Shown: in pieces, positions 6,222 through 8,464 of the stretch
How the letters are laid out: each line of letters opens with the position of its first letter
Numbering within the stretch: position 1 is the stretch's first letter
Assembly (NCBI GenBank): GCA_947565875.1
Contig: CANOHR010000036.1
Span: forward strand, 1 to 8,464
DNA: 8,464 bases
Reading direction: 5' to 3'
From: an uncultured Pseudoflavonifractor sp.
Lineage (GTDB): Bacteria; Bacillota; Clostridia; Oscillospirales; Oscillospiraceae
Translations under genes and position numbers: made by a program
The notes under the pieces: model-generated
What the model was told of the DNA's origin: nothing
The model's input: the letters and a program-made list of their open reading frames with translations, nothing else
Database searches by the model: none

Positions 6222-7499
6222 ATGAACGACCAACCCTTCGTCCCCCTTCTTCTGGGGGCCGACATCAACGTCTACTCTATGGCCAGGGCCTTTCACGAGG
6301 CTTACGGAGTCAAGACTGTGGCTTACGGCCGCTACCCTTCGGGACCCTGTTACGGAAGCTCCATCATCGACTACCGGGTCAGCGACCGCAATTCCGAACC
6401 GGAGAAGGTGCTGGAAAACGTCTCCCATGTTTCGGCCCAGTTTCCCGGCAAGACCATCCTTCTGCTGGGCTGCGGGGACGACTATTTGACGGCCATCTCC
6501 GCCAATCTGGGGAAATACCCTCCAAACGTGGTGGCTCCCTATGTGTCTTTGGAACAGATGGAGGAACTCATACACAAGGAACGGTTTTACGCTTTGTGTG
6601 AGAAGTACGGGATCGACCACCCGGCTACCTTTGTTTATAAAAAGGAGATGGGCCACGACTTTACCCTGCCCTTCCCCGGGCCCTTTGCGGTGAAGCCCGC
6701 CGAGTCCGCCACCTACTGGGACCACCCCTTTGACACGCAGAAAAAGGCCTACATCCTCCAGACGCGGGAGGAGGTAGACCGGGTCATTGACGATATTTAC
6801 GGCCACGGCTATGAAGATTCCCTTATTATCCAGGACTTTATCCCCGGCGGGGACGAGAATATGCGGGTGCTGACCTGTTATTCCGACGAAGAGGGGAAGG
6901 TCCGGCTCATGTGCCTGGGCCACGTGCTTTTAGAGGAGCATACCCGCCACGGCATCGGCAACCACGCCGTTATTATCACCGAGCCCGGCGGGGAACTCTA
7001 CGACATTTTTCGACATTTTCTGGAGGAGATCCGGTTTGTGGGCTTTTCCAACTTCGACATCAAATTTGATCCCAGGGACGGGAAATATAAAGCCTTTGAG
7101 ATCAACTGCCGCCAGGGGCGGAGCAATTACTATGTGACGGGGGCGGGCTATAACCTGGCAAAATTCCTGGTGGAGGACCGGATAGAACACAAGCCCCAGC
7201 CGGAGCCCGTCCTGGTCCAGAACCGCCACCTGTGGATGGCCATTCCCCGGAAGGTGGCCTACGACTATATTCCCAGGCGGTTCCATGAGGAGATGAAGGC
7301 ATTGGAAAAGGCGGGAGCCTATGGGAACCCCCTGTGGTACTCCGCCGACCACGCCCTTCTCCACAAGCTGCGGCTCTACCGGATCCAGAGGAGGCAGTTT
7401 GGGTGGTACGCCGGGAGTATGGAGAAGCCGAAGGATCAAGGACCGGGCGGGTTTTACCCCTACGGGTATGTGACATCCGTAAAGCGGCAAAGCCGCTAA
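6222..7499 (+). CDS. ATP-grasp D-aspartate ligase (Aslfm-like), peptidoglycan cross-bridge
   Basis: The predicted reaction joins the beta-carboxyl of D-aspartate to the lysine (or diamino acid) side chain of the UDP-MurNAc-pentapeptide precursor, using ATP. This builds the one-residue cross-bridge of peptidoglycan. The 425 residues begin at an ATG with GGAGG at 6210-6214. The N-terminal segment PLLLGADINVYSMARAFHEA (8-27) matches, as I recall it, the same segment of E. faecium Aslfm. ATP-grasp features include VKP with K158, QDFIPGGDENMRV (204-216), NFDIKFDPRDG (277-287) with D279, and the metal-binding FEIN (E293, N295) followed by RQGRS. No signal peptide or membrane segment is seen, so it is cytoplasmic. 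The racemase follows, and that pairing supports D-aspartate as substrate. The last 18 residues (from about G408) and the TAA stop are encoded by an inserted repeat, so the native end was probably a little different. Another carboxylate-amine ligation of the same family is possible. Confidence 0.88.
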   Translation: MNDQPFVPLLLGADINVYSMARAFHEAYGVKTVAYGRYPSGPCYGSSIIDYRVSDRNSEPEKVLENVSHVSAQFPGKTILLLGCGDDYLTAISANLGKYPPNVVAPYVSLEQMEELIHKERFYALCEKYGIDHPATFVYKKEMGHDFTLPFPGPFAVKPAESATYWDHPFDTQKKAYILQTREEVDRVIDDIYGHGYEDSLIIQDFIPGGDENMRVLTCYSDEEGKVRLMCLGHVLLEEHTRHGIGNHAVIITEPGGELYDIFRHFLEEIRFVGFSNFDIKFDPRDGKYKAFEINCRQGRSNYYVTGAGYNLAKFLVEDRIEHKPQPEPVLVQNRHLWMAIPRKVAYDYIPRRFHEEMKALEKAGAYGNPLWYSADHALLHKLRLYRIQRRQFGWYAGSMEKPKDQGPGGFYPYGYVTSVKRQSR

Positions 7500-7569
7500 C
7501 GGCTGTCCAATGGAACCCGCCCCTATAAGAAGGAAAACGTGTTCGTAGGGGCGGGTCCCAGACCCGCCC
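7444..7569 (-). repeat. Composite REPIN-like repeat, copy 2, at the ligase-racemase junction
   Basis: This is the reverse-oriented partner of the repeat at 291-412. The block 7444-7526 matches 331-412 with two substitutions and one single-base indel. It is followed by an 18-base linker (7527-7544; 15 bases in copy 1), then GTAGGGG and a perfect 9-bp hairpin GGGCGGGTC-CCA-GACCCGCCC (7549-7569). The hairpin arms differ from copy 1, while the architecture is the same. The element covers the 3' end of the ligase gene and the intergenic space. No target-site duplication could be made out by eye. Confidence 0.88.
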
Positions 7570-8327
7570 GACCAGACCCTGATCAGGAGGCGGTTACCAT
7601 AGAGAAAGGAAAACTGGGCGTCATCGGCGGCATGGGTCCCCAGGCCACCATCCAGTTCTGCCAGCGGATCGTGGACCTGACCGCCGCCCGCTTCGATCAG
7701 GAGCATTTGCCCATGCTGGTTTTGAACGATACCCAAATGCCCGACCGGACCGCCGCCCTTTTGTCGGGGGACCGGGAGCCGGTGGAAGAGCGGCTTTTGG
7801 CCGACGCCGGGGTGCTGGCCCAGTGGGGGGCTGCCGCCATTGCCATTACCTGCAATACTGCCCACGCCTTTCTCCCCGCCATTAAGAAAAGGCTACCCGT
7901 CCCTGTGGTCAATATGATCGACGAGACGGCGGAAGCGGTGAAGGCCATGGGCTGCCGCCGGGTGGGGATCTTAGGGACCGACGGGACTCTTCACACGGGA
8001 CTGTACCATGCCGCCCTGGAAAAGCGGGGGATAGAGACCCTCTCCCCCTCCCCTGCCGCTCAGGAGGGGATCATGAGCCTTATTTATGATGAGATCAAGG
8101 GGGGGCTTCCCGGAAGGGAAGAGAAATTTGCCCCCGCCGACCAGGAACTGCGGGAGAAGGGCTGTGAGCGGATCATTCTGGCCTGCACGGAGTTGTCCGC
8201 CTATGGGGTCTGGCATGGGCTGGATGGGTTTTATGTGGACGCCATGGATGTGCTGGCCCGGCGGTGCGTGGAGGTGTGCGGCTATCCTCTGCGGGAATAT
8301 GCCAGCCGAGGCGGAGCATGTAGTTGA
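7539..8327 (+). CDS. Aspartate/glutamate racemase family protein
   Basis: PLP-independent racemases of this family interconvert L- and D-aspartate (or glutamate) with two cysteines acting as acid and base. Both are present: C85 in TCNTAH and C196 in LACTELS (numbered from codon 7599). The N-terminal KLGVIGGMGP (residues 5-14 on that numbering), FDQEHLP and NDTQMPDRTA motifs are typical of the aspartate racemase branch (COG1794). The domain is full length at about 242 residues. The start is uncertain. GTG 7539, within the repeat and preceded by AAGGA, gives 262 residues with a 20-residue repeat-encoded extension. The expected native start at 7599 reads ATA although CAGGAGG stands 8 bases before it. 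CTG 7614 is a third option. It lies directly after the ligase and would feed it D-aspartate. Glutamate racemase activity cannot be excluded, though MurI proteins differ in motif and context. Confidence 0.9.
   Translation: MFVGAGPRPARPDPDQEAVTIEKGKLGVIGGMGPQATIQFCQRIVDLTAARFDQEHLPMLVLNDTQMPDRTAALLSGDREPVEERLLADAGVLAQWGAAAIAITCNTAHAFLPAIKKRLPVPVVNMIDETAEAVKAMGCRRVGILGTDGTLHTGLYHAALEKRGIETLSPSPAAQEGIMSLIYDEIKGGLPGREEKFAPADQELREKGCERIILACTELSAYGVWHGLDGFYVDAMDVLARRCVEVCGYPLREYASRGGACS
7584..7590 (+). promoter_or_regulatory. Native racemase ribosome binding site before an ATA codon
   Basis: CAGGAGG is a near-perfect Shine-Dalgarno sequence, 8 bases before the in-frame ATA at 7599. That codon lies exactly where this family normally begins, a few residues before KLGVIGGMGP. 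The arrangement implies that the original start was ATG at 7599, or that ATA itself is used inefficiently. A single base error in the assembly would give the same picture. Confidence 0.7.
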
Positions 8328-8372
8328 AGGGGATCCGCCGCTCTGAGTCGTCCCGGCGAAAGACCTCCATCT

Positions 8373-8392
8373 GGTAATATCATAGCATAACC
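8373..8392. promoter_or_regulatory. Candidate operator for the XRE regulator
   Basis: GGTAATATCATAGCATAACC is an imperfect palindrome with symmetric bases GGT-AT---AT---AT-ACC. It overlaps the -10 of the leftward promoter and a possible rightward extended -10 (TGG-TAATAT at 8372-8380). XRE-type repressors commonly bind such sites to control themselves and a divergent unit. The match is modest, so this is only a candidate. Confidence 0.35.
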
Positions 8393-8407
8393 GAACGGTG
8401 ATGTCAA
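8379..8407 (-). promoter_or_regulatory. Near-consensus leftward promoter facing the racemase
   Basis: Read leftward, there is TTGACA (complement of 8402-8407), a 17-base spacer and TATGAT (complement of 8379-8384). This is the best promoter match in the window. The transcript would start near 8372 and run antisense into the racemase gene. The -35 overlaps the ribosome binding site of the rightward XRE-type gene. No convincing protein gene lies downstream of it on the minus strand. Confidence 0.65.
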
Positions 8408-8416
8408 GGAGGGAAT

Positions 8417-8464
8417 ATGGAAATTTTAGCAAAAAGAATGAGAGAAGTCCGCAAGGAGCAAAAC
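8417..8464 (+). CDS. Start of a probable XRE-type DNA-binding regulator (partial)
   Basis: Only the first 16 codons are inside the window: MEILAKRMREVRKEQN. This matches the usual opening of an XRE/Cro-type helix-turn-helix protein, in which helix 1 carries an A-x-R-(I/M)-(K/R)-x-(L/V)-R pattern followed by a basic turn. AAGGAGGG at 8406-8413 precedes the ATG. The gene is separated from the racemase by 89 bases and sits beside a possible operator and a leftward promoter, which suits a self-regulating repressor. The rest of the protein is not visible, so its effector domain and targets cannot be stated. Confidence 0.6.
   Translation, partial: MEILAKRMREVRKEQN

Noticed and set aside
3961..6222. 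Long open frame on the minus strand opposite rel
   Set aside because: It is a codon-bias shadow of rel: histidine-, glycine- and leucine-rich with no motif, while rel is complete on the other strand.
8173..8370. A 65-codon minus-strand frame starting just after the leftward promoter
   Set aside because: It would be leaderless, has no ribosome binding site, and most of it is antisense to the racemase with arginine- and proline-rich shadow composition. I kept the promoter but not the gene.
8328..8416. Terminator after the racemase
   Set aside because: Only a long-looped GCGGA/TCCGC pairing without a T-tract is visible, so I see no support for an intrinsic terminator here.

Overview
The window looks like ordinary chromosome from a high-GC, low-copy-repeat-rich Firmicute, most probably a gut member of the Oscillospiraceae (Flavonifractor, Lawsonibacter or Oscillibacter-like). 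The grounds are the recJ-rel neighbourhood, strong AGGAGG-type ribosome binding sites, GC-rich codon use, a secreted stalk-domain protein of a kind common in that group, and dispersed GTAGGGGCGGG palindromes. The genus is an inference and cannot be proved from this stretch.

Layout. Positions 1-457 hold no credible gene and are a cluster of palindromic repeats. A strong terminator (458-500) ends a leftward gene (521-1633) for a secreted protein with a copper-amine-oxidase-type stalk domain and a DUF4358-like C-terminus. An AT-rich divergent promoter region (1634-1866) separates it from a rightward run: recJ (single-strand exonuclease), rel (bifunctional (p)ppGpp synthetase/hydrolase), an ATP-grasp ligase closely resembling the D-aspartate ligase Aslfm of Enterococcus faecium, and an aspartate/glutamate racemase. 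The window ends in the first 16 codons of a probable XRE-type regulator.

How the genes fit together. recJ and rel are housekeeping genes only 21 bases apart. The ligase and racemase make a functional pair: the racemase would supply D-aspartate and the ligase would join it to the peptidoglycan precursor stem as a one-residue cross-bridge. The same pairing is known from E. faecium. With no terminator visible after rel, the pair may be co-transcribed with the stringent-response gene.

The most unusual point is a composite palindromic repeat that fills the ligase-racemase junction. It is present in opposite orientation at 291-412. It supplies the last residues and stop codon of the ligase, and the only standard start codon of the racemase. 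At the well-placed native ribosome binding site of the racemase the expected ATG reads ATA. A near-consensus leftward promoter overlapping the XRE gene's ribosome binding site and pointing into the racemase is the other unexplained signal.
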